Source: Nisaea acidiphila
GTDB taxonomy: Bacteria; Pseudomonadota; Alphaproteobacteria; Thalassobaculales; Thalassobaculaceae
Direction of reading: 5' to 3'
NCBI RefSeq assembly: GCF_024662015.1
Contig: NZ_CP102480.1
Location: 1,770,501-1,834,500 of the forward strand
DNA length: 64,000 bases
Under the pieces are notes generated by a model that made no database searches, was not told where the DNA came from, and saw nothing but the letters and a program-made list of their open reading frames with translations. A program made the position numbers and the translations under genes. Positions 25,797 through 35,513 of the stretch are shown here, one piece after another (within the stretch, counting starts at the first letter, position 1; each line of letters starts with the position of its first letter).

Positions 25797-27681
25797 CCGC
25801 TCCGAACGGAGGTCATGCGCGGCCCGTCTGTCGGCGGCGCTCCTCCTGGTCTCAGTCTTCGCGGGCGGGGAGGCGCACGCGCAAGGCGCACCGAAGCCCC
25901 TGCTTCCGGCACTTGGCGCCCCGAATCCGCTATTGGCGCCGGCCGAGCCTGCCACACCCACCGAAACGCCTACCGGCCAACCGGCTGCGACGGCAGATGG
26001 GGTATCCGGCACGGAAGACCTCAAGCAGGGAATTACGGTCGACTCGCTCGAAGCAGTCTCCGTCGAGACTGTCGGCACGATCGGCGCGGAGGATGCCGCC
26101 CTTCCGGCGAGCATGTGGAACGGCACGCCGCGCTCCGCGATCCGCCGCATGTTGACCCTGACCGGGGAGACACCGGCGAACGCGACCCTGCGCGAACTGC
26201 TGTTACGCATCCTCCTCAGTCCGGCTGCGGTCCCCGAGGCGGACGACCCCGCCGACAAAGGCACGATCGTCAAAGCACGCATCGACGCGCTTGAGCGGAT
26301 CGGAGCATGGGACGATTACACGCGGCTGATCGATCTCGCCCCTGCCGCTGATACGCCGACTGCGGTATCGGTCCTGCCGCCCGCGCTCAGGGCGCGTCTT
26401 AAGACCGATGCCGGTTTTCTGACAGGCGATACCGAAACCAGCTGTCTCATCGCCGGCGAAGCGATGCTTGCGCTACCGGAAGACCGCTACTGGCAGAAGG
26501 CCGGCACCTTCTGCCAGGCGTTAGCGGATGAGTGGGAGAGTGTGGAGTTCAATCTCCGACTGATGCTTGAGTTGGGCGAGGAGGATACCCGCTTCGTCGA
26601 ACTGATGCGGGCCGTCAGCGGAACCGCCTCTCAGCTGCCGCAGATGCCGGAAGCGGCTCAGCTTCGTCCGCTCGACATCGCCATGATGCGGGTCGCCGGC
26701 GTCGCTCCCGCGATGCCAGATGCGGATGGCGTGCCCCCCGCCCTGATTCCGGTGCTGATCGGATTCGAGAGCATCAGCTTCGAGGACCGCCTCCGCCTTG
26801 CGGAGCGGGGCGAGCGACTCGGCCTTGTGGACCGCAGCCAGCTCGTCTCCCTCTATGAGCTGGTGGAGGTAGACGCCTCGCAGATGGACAACGCGCTCAC
26901 CGTGGCCGCTGCAGATCCAAGCGCAAACGGACGTGCCTTGCTCTATCGCGCGACGGCGGCCCAGACACTTCCGCTCGCGCGGGCGCAGGCGATCCAGCAG
27001 GCCCTCAAGCTCGCCAGACGTGACCGACTCTACGCCCAGACCGCGCGGCTCTACGCCCCCCTGATCCAGGACATTCCGACAACGTCACCGCATTCATGGT
27101 TCGCCGCGGACGCGGCCGCCGCCTACATCGCGGCGGGCATGACGGACGCCGCCGACCCCTGGCTGGCGCTCGCCGAACGGGAAGCCCGACTCGGCCCGGA
27201 ACATGCCGAGGCCTGGCGCGATGCTGTCATCATGGCGCGCCTTGCTGTCGGCGAGAATGTGCCGCTCGACGACGGGTTCCTGAAGGACTGGTGGCAAGGC
27301 ACACGCAACGGCGCGCCGGAAGACGCTCCGGCCAGGGCGACCCTTCTGTTCGGCCTCCTGGAGGCCACCGGCGCGGAGACGCCGGGCACGGTCTGGCGCG
27401 GCCTCGTCGACCGGGCACGGCCTGAGGACCGGAAATCACCTCCGGCAGCACTGGCGCTGGCACAGCAAGCCGCCGCTAGCGCCGGCCGCCTCGGCGAGGG
27501 TGCGCTGCTGACCGTGCTTTCGCTTTCCGGCGCGGAACTGTCCGAGTTCGCCCCGGCTCACTTGACTGCCAGCGTGCGCGCACTTTGGGATCTCGGACTG
27601 GAGCAGGACGCCAACCGTCTCGCTCTCGATATCTACCTGGCCTCGGCTCCTGCTTCCGCGGCCAAATCCGCGGGCGAATGA
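25777..27681 (+). CDS. Secreted alpha-helical protein upstream of xerD, 634 aa
   Basis: ATG 25777 is chosen because it yields a signal peptide (basic RSERRSCAARL, hydrophobic core, cleavage after AHAQ). A longer reading from 25681 would bury it. A Pro/Ala-rich linker follows (about residues 40-80), then a long alpha-helical region without membrane segments, resembling TPR or helical-repeat scaffolds (ARAQAIQQALKLARRDRLYAQTARLYAPL). Two conserved-looking Cys lie in TSCLIAGEAM and AGTFCQAL. I do not recognise a family. It ends 3 bp before xerD. A role in the periplasm is inferred only from the signal peptide. Confidence 0.8.
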   Translation: MISSRADRSERRSCAARLSAALLLVSVFAGGEAHAQGAPKPLLPALGAPNPLLAPAEPATPTETPTGQPAATADGVSGTEDLKQGITVDSLEAVSVETVGTIGAEDAALPASMWNGTPRSAIRRMLTLTGETPANATLRELLLRILLSPAAVPEADDPADKGTIVKARIDALERIGAWDDYTRLIDLAPAADTPTAVSVLPPALRARLKTDAGFLTGDTETSCLIAGEAMLALPEDRYWQKAGTFCQALADEWESVEFNLRLMLELGEEDTRFVELMRAVSGTASQLPQMPEAAQLRPLDIAMMRVAGVAPAMPDADGVPPALIPVLIGFESISFEDRLRLAERGERLGLVDRSQLVSLYELVEVDASQMDNALTVAAADPSANGRALLYRATAAQTLPLARAQAIQQALKLARRDRLYAQTARLYAPLIQDIPTTSPHSWFAADAAAAYIAAGMTDAADPWLALAEREARLGPEHAEAWRDAVIMARLAVGENVPLDDGFLKDWWQGTRNGAPEDAPARATLLFGLLEATGAETPGTVWRGLVDRARPEDRKSPPAALALAQQAAASAGRLGEGALLTVLSLSGAELSEFAPAHLTASVRALWDLGLEQDANRLALDIYLASAPASAAKSAGE

Positions 27682-27684
27682 CAC

Positions 27685-28605
27685 ATGAGCGGTGACGCCG
27701 CGCTCGTCGAGCGTTTCCTTGAGATGCTGCTTGCCGAGCGCGGCGCTTCGGTCAATACGATCGAGGCCTATCGCCGCGATCTCACGGACTTTGCGACATC
27801 TCTCCGGGCCCGAAAGCGCAGCCTCGAGAGTGCCGGCAGCGACGATATCCGGACCTATCTTTCCGAGCTTGAGGCCGCCGGGATGGCCCCCCGCACCGCG
27901 GCGCGCCGGCTCTCGGCAATCCGGCAGCTCTACCGTTTCCTCTTCAGCGAAGGCGATCGCACAGACGATCCGTCGACCGTGATCGACAGCCCCCGGCAGG
28001 GCCGGCCCCTGCCGAAAATCCTGAGCGAGGACGATGTCGATCTTCTGCTCGCCTCCGCCCGCGGCAAAGGGGAGCCGGAGGGACTCCGCCTTACCTGCCT
28101 GCTCGAAATTCTCTATGCGAGCGGCCTCCGCGTCTCCGAGCTCGTCGCCCTGCCGCTCGCCGCAGTGGCCCGCGATCCACGGGTCCTGATCGTGCGGGGC
28201 AAGGGCGGCAAGGAGCGGATGGTGCCGCTGACCGAGGCGGCACGGGAAGCGATCATCGCCTACAAGAATGTCCGCCAGAGCTTTCTTCCGGAGGGCGCGA
28301 CCTCGCCTTTTCTCTTTCCCTCACGCAGCAGCGAGGGTCATCTGACCCGGCGCCGCATGGGGCAATTGCTCAAAGAGCTGGCAATCGAGTGCGGATTGCG
28401 TCCGGGCTCCGTTTCGCCCCACGTCCTGCGCCATGCCTTCGCAACCCACCTGCTCGATCATGGCGCCGATCTGCGCAGCGTGCAGCAGATGCTCGGGCAC
28501 GCCGACATCTCCACCACGCAGATCTACACCCACGTCCTTGCCGAGCGGCTGAAGACCCTCGTAACCGAACACCACCCCCTGGCAAAAGGCATGGCAAAGG
28601 CCTGA
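27685..28605 (+). CDS. xerD: Site-specific tyrosine recombinase XerD
   Basis: With XerC this recombinase resolves chromosome dimers at dif. The N-terminal SAM-like core-binding domain covers residues about 5-90. The catalytic residues are all present: R149 in ASGLRVSEL, K173 or K176 in RGKGGKER, H246 and R249 in HVLRHAFATHLL, H272 in LGHADISTTQ and nucleophile Y281 in QIYTHV. It is a housekeeping gene; the accA neighbour and the lack of attachment sites argue against a mobile-element integrase. It starts 3 bp after the secreted helical protein. Confidence 0.96.
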   Translation: MSGDAALVERFLEMLLAERGASVNTIEAYRRDLTDFATSLRARKRSLESAGSDDIRTYLSELEAAGMAPRTAARRLSAIRQLYRFLFSEGDRTDDPSTVIDSPRQGRPLPKILSEDDVDLLLASARGKGEPEGLRLTCLLEILYASGLRVSELVALPLAAVARDPRVLIVRGKGGKERMVPLTEAAREAIIAYKNVRQSFLPEGATSPFLFPSRSSEGHLTRRRMGQLLKELAIECGLRPGSVSPHVLRHAFATHLLDHGADLRSVQQMLGHADISTTQIYTHVLAERLKTLVTEHHPLAKGMAKA

Positions 28606-28687
28606 CCGGGAACGGCAATCCAGCCGTTGTATCGTATGGCGCGGGCGAGTATGGTTCCGCGCTTCCCAACTCAGTGATCCGACCGAT

Positions 28688-29644
28688 ATGCGCGTCTTTC
28701 TGGATTTCGAAAAGCCGATCGCCGACCTTGAAGGCAAGATCGAGGAACTGCGGCACCTCTCTTCCGAGGGCGATATCAATATTGCCGAAGAGGTCAGCAA
28801 GCTGCAGGGCAAGGTCGAGCGGCAGCTCCGGCAGTCCTACCAGAAACTGACGCCCTGGCAGAAAGTCCAGGTCGCGCGCCATCCGGACCGCCCTCATTTC
28901 AAGCAGGTCCTGGCCCACCTGGTGGAGGATTTCACCCCGCTCGCCGGCGACCGCTCGTTCGGCGAGGACGAAGCCATCATCGGCGGCATCGGCCGGTTCC
29001 GCGGATATTCCGCCGTCATCATCGGCAACGAGAAGGGCGGCACCACCGAAGAACGCATCAAGCATAACTTCGGCATGGCGAAACCCGAGGGCTACCGCAA
29101 GGCGCGCCGCCTGATGGAAATGGCCGACCGCTTCAAACTTCCGGTCCTCACCTTCGTCGACACGGCGGGCGCCTATCCCGGCGTCGGCGCGGAAGAGCGC
29201 GGTCAGGCGGAAGCGATCGCGAAATCCATCGAGGCCTGCCTCTCGCTGCAGGTGCCGATCATCGCCTCCATCGTCGGCGAAGGGGGGTCCGGCGGCGCCG
29301 TGGCGCTGGCGGCGGCCGACCGGGTGCTGATGTTCGAGCATGCGATCTATTCCGTCATCTCGCCGGAAGGCTGCGCCTCGATCCTCTGGCGCAGCGGCGA
29401 GCACGCCCAGGATGCCGCCGAGGCCCTGAAGCTCACTGCACAAGACCTGAAAAAACTTGGTGTGATCGACGAGATCGTCCCGGAACCGCTCGGCGCCGCG
29501 CACCGGGATTCGGACACCGCACTCTCCTCTCTCGGCGATGCGGTCGAGGCTTCGTTGCGTGGCCTTATCGGAACCGAGGGTGGAAAGCTGAAGGCCGACC
29601 GGCGGCGTAAATTCCTCGAAATCGGCAAGAAAGGCCTTGCCTGA
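28688..29644 (+). CDS. accA: Acetyl-CoA carboxylase carboxyltransferase subunit alpha
   Basis: The alpha subunit of the carboxyltransferase moves the carboxyl group from biotin to acetyl-CoA in the first step of fatty acid synthesis. The protein has 318 residues with the family start FLDFEKPIADLEGKIEELR, the TPWQKVQVARHPDRPH motif and the oxyanion-hole region PGVGAEERGQAEAIA and VGEGGSGGAVAL. An 82-bp gap separates it from xerD. Confidence 0.97.
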   Translation: MRVFLDFEKPIADLEGKIEELRHLSSEGDINIAEEVSKLQGKVERQLRQSYQKLTPWQKVQVARHPDRPHFKQVLAHLVEDFTPLAGDRSFGEDEAIIGGIGRFRGYSAVIIGNEKGGTTEERIKHNFGMAKPEGYRKARRLMEMADRFKLPVLTFVDTAGAYPGVGAEERGQAEAIAKSIEACLSLQVPIIASIVGEGGSGGAVALAAADRVLMFEHAIYSVISPEGCASILWRSGEHAQDAAEALKLTAQDLKKLGVIDEIVPEPLGAAHRDSDTALSSLGDAVEASLRGLIGTEGGKLKADRRRKFLEIGKKGLA

Positions 29645-29758
29645 GGCACCTTGCCGCGCCGCGCAAAAGTTGATGTGACGCCTGTCCTTTTTCGCGCTAG
29701 GTGAGTGCGGACCTCGTCCGGCACAGAACGGTCGAGAGCAGATCCGAGGGACCTCAGA

Positions 29759-30745
29759 ATGCTCGGCTACCGCACGTTCTTCATCGCAATTCTTCTCGCC
29801 GCGCTCGCCGGCGGCGGTTACTGGTATACCCATCAGGAGAACGGTCTGCCCGACGGGTTCGCACGCGGCAATGGCCGCCTGGAGACCGAACGGGTCGACA
29901 TCGCGAGCAAGTTCTCCGGCCGGATCAGCGAGCTGCTGGTTACCGAGGGCGAGATGGTCGCGGCCGGTCAGGTCGTCGCGCGGCTGGACGCAACCGAGAT
30001 CACAGCCCAACTCCGCGAGGCGGAGGCGGCGGTGGTCCAAGCGCAGGAAGCATTGAACGAAGCGCTTGCGCTGCAGTCCCAGCGCGAGAGCGAACTGGTC
30101 CTCGCGGATCAGGAAATGCACCGCGCGGAAACCCTCGGAGAGAAGGGTTTCGCCAGCGGCGAGACTTTGGACCGGCGGCGCAGCGAGCGCGCGACGGCAG
30201 CCGCCGCCCTCGCGTCAGCGAAAGCCGGGATCGCCCGCGCCCGTGCCGCGATCGAAGCGCGCAAGGCCACGGTCGAGCGCATCAAAGCCGACCTCACGGA
30301 ATTCGAGATCGCCGCGCCGATCGCAGGCCGGGTCCAGTACCGGCTCGCCGAACCCGGCGAAATCGTGAGTGCCGGCGGCAAGATCGTGACCATGCTGGAT
30401 CTGAAGCGGGTCTATATGACGATCTACCTGCCGACCCGGGATGCGGGCCGAATCGCCTATGGCGCCGAAGCCCGGCTCATCTTCGATGCGGCGCCGCAAT
30501 ATGTCATTCCGGCCCGGGTCACCTTCGTTGCCGCCGAGGCCCAGTTCACGCCGCGCTACGTCGAGACGGAAAGCGAGCGCGACAAGCTGATGTTCCGGGT
30601 GAAGGTCTCGATCCCAGCGGAGATCCTCGATGGCTACGAGCGTATCGTGAAGGGTGGACTACCTGGCATCGCCGTCGTCAGGACCGTGGAGGATCTGCCC
30701 TGGCCCGATGAATATGCCGTCAACCTGCCGCCCCGCGATGCCTGA
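29759..30745 (+). CDS. HlyD-family membrane fusion protein (YhiI-like), 328 aa
   Basis: The periplasmic adaptor of an ABC exporter. ATG 29759 has GAGGGA upstream and gives an N-terminal anchor helix (residues about 5-24). The biotinyl-lipoyl-like half motifs (VDIASKFSGRISELLVTEGE and the later IAAPIAGRVQYRLAEPGE) flank a coiled-coil hairpin (residues about 85-200, QLREAEAAVVQAQEAL). The order HlyD, double-ATPase ABC protein, ABC2 permease matches the yhiI-rbbA-yhhJ cluster of E. coli. Its stop overlaps the next start by 8 bases. Confidence 0.92.
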   Translation: MLGYRTFFIAILLAALAGGGYWYTHQENGLPDGFARGNGRLETERVDIASKFSGRISELLVTEGEMVAAGQVVARLDATEITAQLREAEAAVVQAQEALNEALALQSQRESELVLADQEMHRAETLGEKGFASGETLDRRRSERATAAAALASAKAGIARARAAIEARKATVERIKADLTEFEIAAPIAGRVQYRLAEPGEIVSAGGKIVTMLDLKRVYMTIYLPTRDAGRIAYGAEARLIFDAAPQYVIPARVTFVAAEAQFTPRYVETESERDKLMFRVKVSIPAEILDGYERIVKGGLPGIAVVRTVEDLPWPDEYAVNLPPRDA

Positions 30746-33482
30746 TCGGGCCATGCCCGATGGCGGCACGGCCATCCGCCTTGCCGGCATCGGCCACCGC
30801 TATGGGCGGACCGACGCGCTTCGCAATATCGACCTCACAATCGTGCCCGGCAGCGCCGTTGCCGTCATCGGCCCGGACGGGGTTGGCAAATCAACCTTGC
30901 TCGCGTTGATCTCCGGCACCAAACGGATCCAGTCCGGCACGGTTGAGGCTTTCGACGGCGATCTCCGCCGGAGCGACCACCGGCGCCGAATTTGCGGACG
31001 CATCGCCTACATGCCGCAAGGCCTCGGCAAGAACCTCTATCCCACCCTTTCGGTCGCCGAGAACCTGGATTTTTTCGCCCGGCTCTACGACCAGGGAGCG
31101 CTTGAGCGGCGCTTACGTGCGGACGAACTCCTCCACGCGACCGGACTGGCGCCGTTCCGCGACCGGCCGGCGGAGAAGCTTTCGGGCGGCATGAAACAGA
31201 AACTCGCGCTGTGCTGCGCCCTCGTGCACGATCCCGATCTGCTGATCCTCGACGAGCCGACCACCGGCGTCGACCCGCTATCCCGGCGCCAGTTCTGGGA
31301 ACTGATCGATCGCATCCGCGCCCGCCGTCCCTGGATGACGGTTATCACCGCGACGGCTTACATGTCCGAGGCCGAGCGCTTCGAACGGCTGATCGCCATG
31401 CATGATGGAGAGATCCTGGCGGACGGCACGGCAAGCGAAATAAAAAGGCGCACCGGCACGGAAGATCTGGAAGACGCTTTTCTGGCGCTGCTCCCGGATG
31501 CCGTCGGAAAGGCGCGGTTTCACCCCCGGACGAAGCCAGAGCGAGGTGCGGCCTCGGACAGCCCCGCCATCGAGGCCGAAGGTCTTGTCATGCGTTTCGG
31601 TGATTTCATCGCCGTCGATCATGTCGATTTCCGCATCGAGCAGGGGGAGATCTTCGGTTTCCTCGGCTCTAACGGCTGCGGCAAGACGACAACGATGAAG
31701 ATGCTGACCGGCTTGCTGACACCGACCGAGGGGGAGGCCCGGATCTTCGGCAAGCGGATGAATGGCGGCGGTATGGAGATGCGCCGCCGGGTCGGGTACA
31801 TGTCCCAATCCTTCTCGCTCTATTCCGAACTGAGCGTCGGGCAAAACCTGGACCTCCATGCCGGCCTGTTCCGGATCGAAGGCGCCGAAAAACGCGCGCG
31901 CCTCCGGGAACTGACCGAGCGCTTCGAGCTCGCCGACGTGATGGACATGCGTCCGGACGATCTGCCTCTCGGCATCCGCCAGCGCTTGCAGCTCGCGGTC
32001 GCGGTTCTGCACAAACCGGAAATGCTGATCCTCGACGAGCCGACCAGCGGCGTCGACCCGGTCGCCCGGGACGGTTTCTGGAACCTGCTGACGGAGCTTT
32101 CCCGGGACGAGGGCGTCACGATCTTCATCTCCACCCATTTTATGAACGAGGCCGAGCGTTGCGACCGGATCTCGCTCATGCATGCGGGCCGCGTGCTGGC
32201 AATGGGCGAGCCCGATGCGCTGGTGGCGGAGTCAGGTCGCCGGAACCTCGAGGAAACCTTCATCGCGCACCTTGAGACGGCCGGTGAGGACGAGCCCGCC
32301 CCCGTCGCCTCTCCGGCGCTCGACGGCAAGGCGGCTCCCGTCGGCGCACCCGCCTGGTTCTCGCCTGCGCGGCTTTGGGCCGTCGCCCGGCGCGAGAGCT
32401 TCGAGCTGGTGCGCGATCCGATCCGCCTCGCCTTTGCCCTGCTCGGTCCGATCATCCTGATGCTGGCCATGGGCTACGGCATCACCTTCGACGTCGAGAA
32501 CATGCGCTATGCCGCGTTCGACCAGGACCGCAGCCGGGAAAGCCGGATGCTGCTGCGTCAGTTCGAAGGCTCACTCTATTTCTCGACCGCGCCGGAGCTG
32601 ACGAGCATGACGGCGCTGGAGCGGCGCATGCAGCGCGGCGAAATCGGCCTTGCGCTGGTCATTCCGCCCGGGTTCGGACGCGACCTCGCCGCCGGGCACC
32701 GGCCGGAGCTCTCCGCTTGGCTCGACGGCGCCAATACCAGCCGCGCGGAGACGACGCGGGGCTATGTGGAAGGCGCCTTTCAGTCCTTCCTCGCCGAACT
32801 TTCCAGAGAAGACGGAGCGACGAAGACAGATTCGGCGCTAGCCGGGATCGAGACCCGCTTCCGCTACAACCAGGGCTTCACCTCTCTTGAAGCGATTCCG
32901 CCGGGCATCCTCATGATGATCATGATCATGATCCCCTCGATGCTGACCGCGCTCGGCGTCGTGCGGGAGAAGGAGCTCGGTTCGATCACGAATCTGCACG
33001 CGGCACCAGCCACGCGCTTCGAGTTCCTGGCAGGCAAGCAACTGCCCTATGTCGCAATCGCGCTCGTCAGCTTCCTGACCATGCTGGCCATCATGATCCT
33101 GCTGTTCGGCCTCTCGCCGAAGGCCAGTTTTCCGCTCCTGTTTCTCGGTGCGGCGCTCTATGCAACAGCGGCGACGGGCTTCGGTCTTCTGGTCTCGACC
33201 GTCGTGACATCCCAGGTTGCCGCGATCTTCGCCACCGCAATCATCGTTCTGATCCCGACGATCAATTTCTCCGGCATGCTGCACCCCGTCGCCACCCTCG
33301 ACGAGACCGGGCGGACGATCGGGCGCTCCTTTCCCGGCGCCTATTTCCAGGAAATCAGCGCGGGGGTCTTCAGCAAGGGCCTACCGGTCGCCGATCTCGC
33401 ACCGAATCTCGGCGCGCTCGCCCTCTTCTGCCTCGTCTATTGGGCGCTGTCCTCGGCCGCCCTGCCGAAACAGGCGCGGTAG
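30738..33482 (+). CDS. RbbA-like ABC protein: two ATPase domains fused to an ABC2 membrane domain, 914 aa
   Basis: The first ATPase domain has Walker A GPDGVGKST (residues 45-53), signature LSGGMKQK and Walker B LLILDEPT. The second has GSNGCGKTT near 309, a weaker signature (LPLGIRQR in place of LSGGQ) and MLILDEPTSGVDP. A linker leads to an ABC2-type membrane part from about residue 545 with helices near LAFALLGPIILMLAMGYGI, ILMMIMIMIPSMLTALGVV and further helices to the end. This three-part layout is that of RbbA (YhiH) proteins. The exported substrate is unknown. ATG 30738 overlaps the previous gene; ATG 30753 is the alternative. Confidence 0.93.
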   Translation: MPDRAMPDGGTAIRLAGIGHRYGRTDALRNIDLTIVPGSAVAVIGPDGVGKSTLLALISGTKRIQSGTVEAFDGDLRRSDHRRRICGRIAYMPQGLGKNLYPTLSVAENLDFFARLYDQGALERRLRADELLHATGLAPFRDRPAEKLSGGMKQKLALCCALVHDPDLLILDEPTTGVDPLSRRQFWELIDRIRARRPWMTVITATAYMSEAERFERLIAMHDGEILADGTASEIKRRTGTEDLEDAFLALLPDAVGKARFHPRTKPERGAASDSPAIEAEGLVMRFGDFIAVDHVDFRIEQGEIFGFLGSNGCGKTTTMKMLTGLLTPTEGEARIFGKRMNGGGMEMRRRVGYMSQSFSLYSELSVGQNLDLHAGLFRIEGAEKRARLRELTERFELADVMDMRPDDLPLGIRQRLQLAVAVLHKPEMLILDEPTSGVDPVARDGFWNLLTELSRDEGVTIFISTHFMNEAERCDRISLMHAGRVLAMGEPDALVAESGRRNLEETFIAHLETAGEDEPAPVASPALDGKAAPVGAPAWFSPARLWAVARRESFELVRDPIRLAFALLGPIILMLAMGYGITFDVENMRYAAFDQDRSRESRMLLRQFEGSLYFSTAPELTSMTALERRMQRGEIGLALVIPPGFGRDLAAGHRPELSAWLDGANTSRAETTRGYVEGAFQSFLAELSREDGATKTDSALAGIETRFRYNQGFTSLEAIPPGILMMIMIMIPSMLTALGVVREKELGSITNLHAAPATRFEFLAGKQLPYVAIALVSFLTMLAIMILLFGLSPKASFPLLFLGAALYATAATGFGLLVSTVVTSQVAAIFATAIIVLIPTINFSGMLHPVATLDETGRTIGRSFPGAYFQEISAGVFSKGLPVADLAPNLGALALFCLVYWALSSAALPKQAR

Positions 33483-33487
33483 GGCCC

Positions 33488-34609
33488 ATGCGCGCGCTGC
33501 TCATCATCCTCAGGCTCGGGATCAAGGAGATCTATAGTCTCGCCCGCGACCCGGTGCTGATGGGGCTGATCGTCTATACCTTCAGTGTCAGCGTCTACAT
33601 GGTCGCGGACGGGGTCGAGACGGAGCTTCGAAATGCCGCCGTGGCGATCGTGGATGAGGACGACTCGGCGCTTTCCCACCGCCTGCGCGACGCTTTCCTG
33701 CCGCCCTACTTCAAGCCGCCGGCCACCCTTGGCATAGGCGAGGTCGACCGTGCCCTCGACCGCGGGCTCTACACCTTCGTGGTCGACATTCCGGCCGATT
33801 TCGAGGCCGACATACAGCGCGGGCGGGAGCCCGTCATTCAGCTCAACGTCGACGCCACCGCGATGTCCATCGCCGGCAACGGCGCCGGATACATTTCCGA
33901 GATCCTGACCGCCGAGATCTCAAAGTTCATGTCCCGCGCCGAACCGGAGGCGGCATTGCCCGCCAGTCTCAAGGTCCGAGTGAAATACAATCCGAACCTC
34001 GAGGCCGTGCGGTTCAACGCGGTGATGGAGGTGGTCAACAATATCGTCATCATGGCGATCATCCTGACCGGCGCGGCGGTGATCCGGGAGCGCGAGCACG
34101 GCACCATAGAGCACCTGCTGGTCATGCCGGTGAGCGCCGCGGAGATCATGATCTCGAAGATCTGGGCAAACGGCCTCGTAATCCTCGCGGCCGTCCTTCT
34201 GTCGCTTGAATTCGTCGTCCGGCGCGGGCTCGGTGTGCCGCTCTATGGCTCAATGGAACTGTTTGCCCTCGGGGCCTGCATGTTCCTCTTCTCGGTGACG
34301 GCGCTCGGCATCATGCTCGCGACCTTCACCCATTCGATGCCGCAATTCGCCCTGCTCTGCATTCCGGTTTTCGTGGTGATGAACCTTCTCTCCGGGGGCC
34401 AGACACCGCTCGAGAGCATGCCGGAGTTCCTGCAGACGGTGATGCAGGTCTCGCCGTCGGCGCACTTCATCCGGTTTTCGCAAGCCGTAATCTACCGGGA
34501 TGCGTCGCTGGACATCGTCTGGCCCGAACTGGCGCTGATGTTGCTGATCGGCACGGTGTTTTTCGTTTTTGCTTTCCTGCGCTTCCGGGCTTCCATGGCG
34601 GCTCGCTAG
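33488..34609 (+). CDS. ABC2-type permease (YhhJ-like), 373 aa
   Basis: The second permease of the export operon, starting 6 bp after the RbbA-like gene. The first helix (LIILRLGIKEIYSLARDPVLM, continuing into VYTFSVSVYMVADG) is followed by a large periplasmic loop (about residues 45-175) and five further helices. The ABC2 signature EREHGTIEHLLVMPVSAAEIMISK is clear. With HlyD and RbbA it would form an exporter for drugs, lipids or a similar hydrophobic substrate. It is convergent with the nitrilase gene with 12 bp between stops. Confidence 0.92.
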   Translation: MRALLIILRLGIKEIYSLARDPVLMGLIVYTFSVSVYMVADGVETELRNAAVAIVDEDDSALSHRLRDAFLPPYFKPPATLGIGEVDRALDRGLYTFVVDIPADFEADIQRGREPVIQLNVDATAMSIAGNGAGYISEILTAEISKFMSRAEPEAALPASLKVRVKYNPNLEAVRFNAVMEVVNNIVIMAIILTGAAVIREREHGTIEHLLVMPVSAAEIMISKIWANGLVILAAVLLSLEFVVRRGLGVPLYGSMELFALGACMFLFSVTALGIMLATFTHSMPQFALLCIPVFVVMNLLSGGQTPLESMPEFLQTVMQVSPSAHFIRFSQAVIYRDASLDIVWPELALMLLIGTVFFVFAFLRFRASMAAR

Positions 34610-34621
34610 ACCGCAGGGCGT

Positions 34622-35482
34622 TTACTCCCCGGCCTCACGCATGGCCGCGCCATAAAGGTTCGGGCCCGCGAAGTCGCGGTCGTGGGTCAGCGACGGCACC
34701 TTTCCGCGGGCCTCGTCCACCAGCGCCAGATCGATCTCGGCGGTGATCACGCCCGGCTCCTCGCCCGCGTCCGCCAATACCTCGCCCCAGGGCGCGACGA
34801 TGATGGAGTGACCGTAGGTCTGGCGGCCCTTGGCATGGGTACCGCACTGCGCGGCGGAGATCACGAAGGCGCCATTCTCGATCGCCCGGGCGCGCTGCAG
34901 CACATGCCAGTGCGCCTCGCCCGTCACCTTGGTGAACGCGGCCGGCGCGAACAGCACCTTGGCACCCGCCTTCGCGAGCGCGCGGTAGAGATAGGGGAAG
35001 CGGATATCGTAACAGATCGTCAGCCCGAAGGTGCCCCACGGCGTCTCGGCGAGCACGCCTTCCTCGCCAGGCTTGTAGGAGGCCGACTCGCGGTAGGTCT
35101 GGCCGTCGCCGACCTGCACGTCGAACATGTGGATCTTGGTATAGCGCGCGGCGATGGACCCGTCCGGCGCGATCAGGAAGCTGCGGTTCGCCAGCCGCTC
35201 GTCGTCCGTCAGCTTGACCGAAAGCGAGCCGGCATGTAGCCAGACGCCGAGTTCCGCGGCGAGGCCGCGGAAGGCGATCAGCACCTCGTGCTCCTCCTCC
35301 ACCTTCGCCTTGGCGCGGGCGGCCGGCTTGTCCGGCTCGAACATGCCGACGATTTCCGGGGTGGTGATGAAGTCGGCGCCGCGCGCCTTCGCCTCGCGGA
35401 TCATCGGCGAGACCTCGGCGATATTCACCTCCGGATCCGGCTTCGAATTGGTCTGCACGCAGGCAACGGTGAATTTGGTCAT
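34622..35482 (-). CDS. Carbon-nitrogen hydrolase (Nit2-like omega-amidase type), 286 aa
   Basis: A cytoplasmic amidase of the nitrilase superfamily. The catalytic triad is visible as E43 (TTPEIVGMFE), K116 (RYTKIHMFD) and C157 (TICYDIRFPYLYR). The HMFDV and YDIRFP motifs place it in the Nit1/Nit2 branch, whose members hydrolyse alpha-ketoglutaramate or deaminated glutathione. ATG 35482 is chosen because MTKFTVACVQ is the normal family start. The grxC gene lies 31 bp upstream on the same strand, an arrangement frequent in alphaproteobacteria that fits a glutathione-repair role. Confidence 0.93.
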   Translation of the reverse strand: MTKFTVACVQTNSKPDPEVNIAEVSPMIREAKARGADFITTPEIVGMFEPDKPAARAKAKVEEEHEVLIAFRGLAAELGVWLHAGSLSVKLTDDERLANRSFLIAPDGSIAARYTKIHMFDVQVGDGQTYRESASYKPGEEGVLAETPWGTFGLTICYDIRFPYLYRALAKAGAKVLFAPAAFTKVTGEAHWHVLQRARAIENGAFVISAAQCGTHAKGRQTYGHSIIVAPWGEVLADAGEEPGVITAEIDLALVDEARGKVPSLTHDRDFAGPNLYGAAMREAGE

Positions 35483-35513
35483 CGGTCTGTCCCCGGTCGG
35501 CGTTTCGGCAGGC

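Noticed and set aside
27685-28605. Integrase of a mobile element
   Set aside because: Gene order (xerD beside accA), normal composition and lack of attachment repeats point to the housekeeping XerD.
28370-30121. Minus-strand open frame of 583 codons opposite xerD, accA and the HlyD gene
   Set aside because: It crosses three identified genes and is an antisense shadow.
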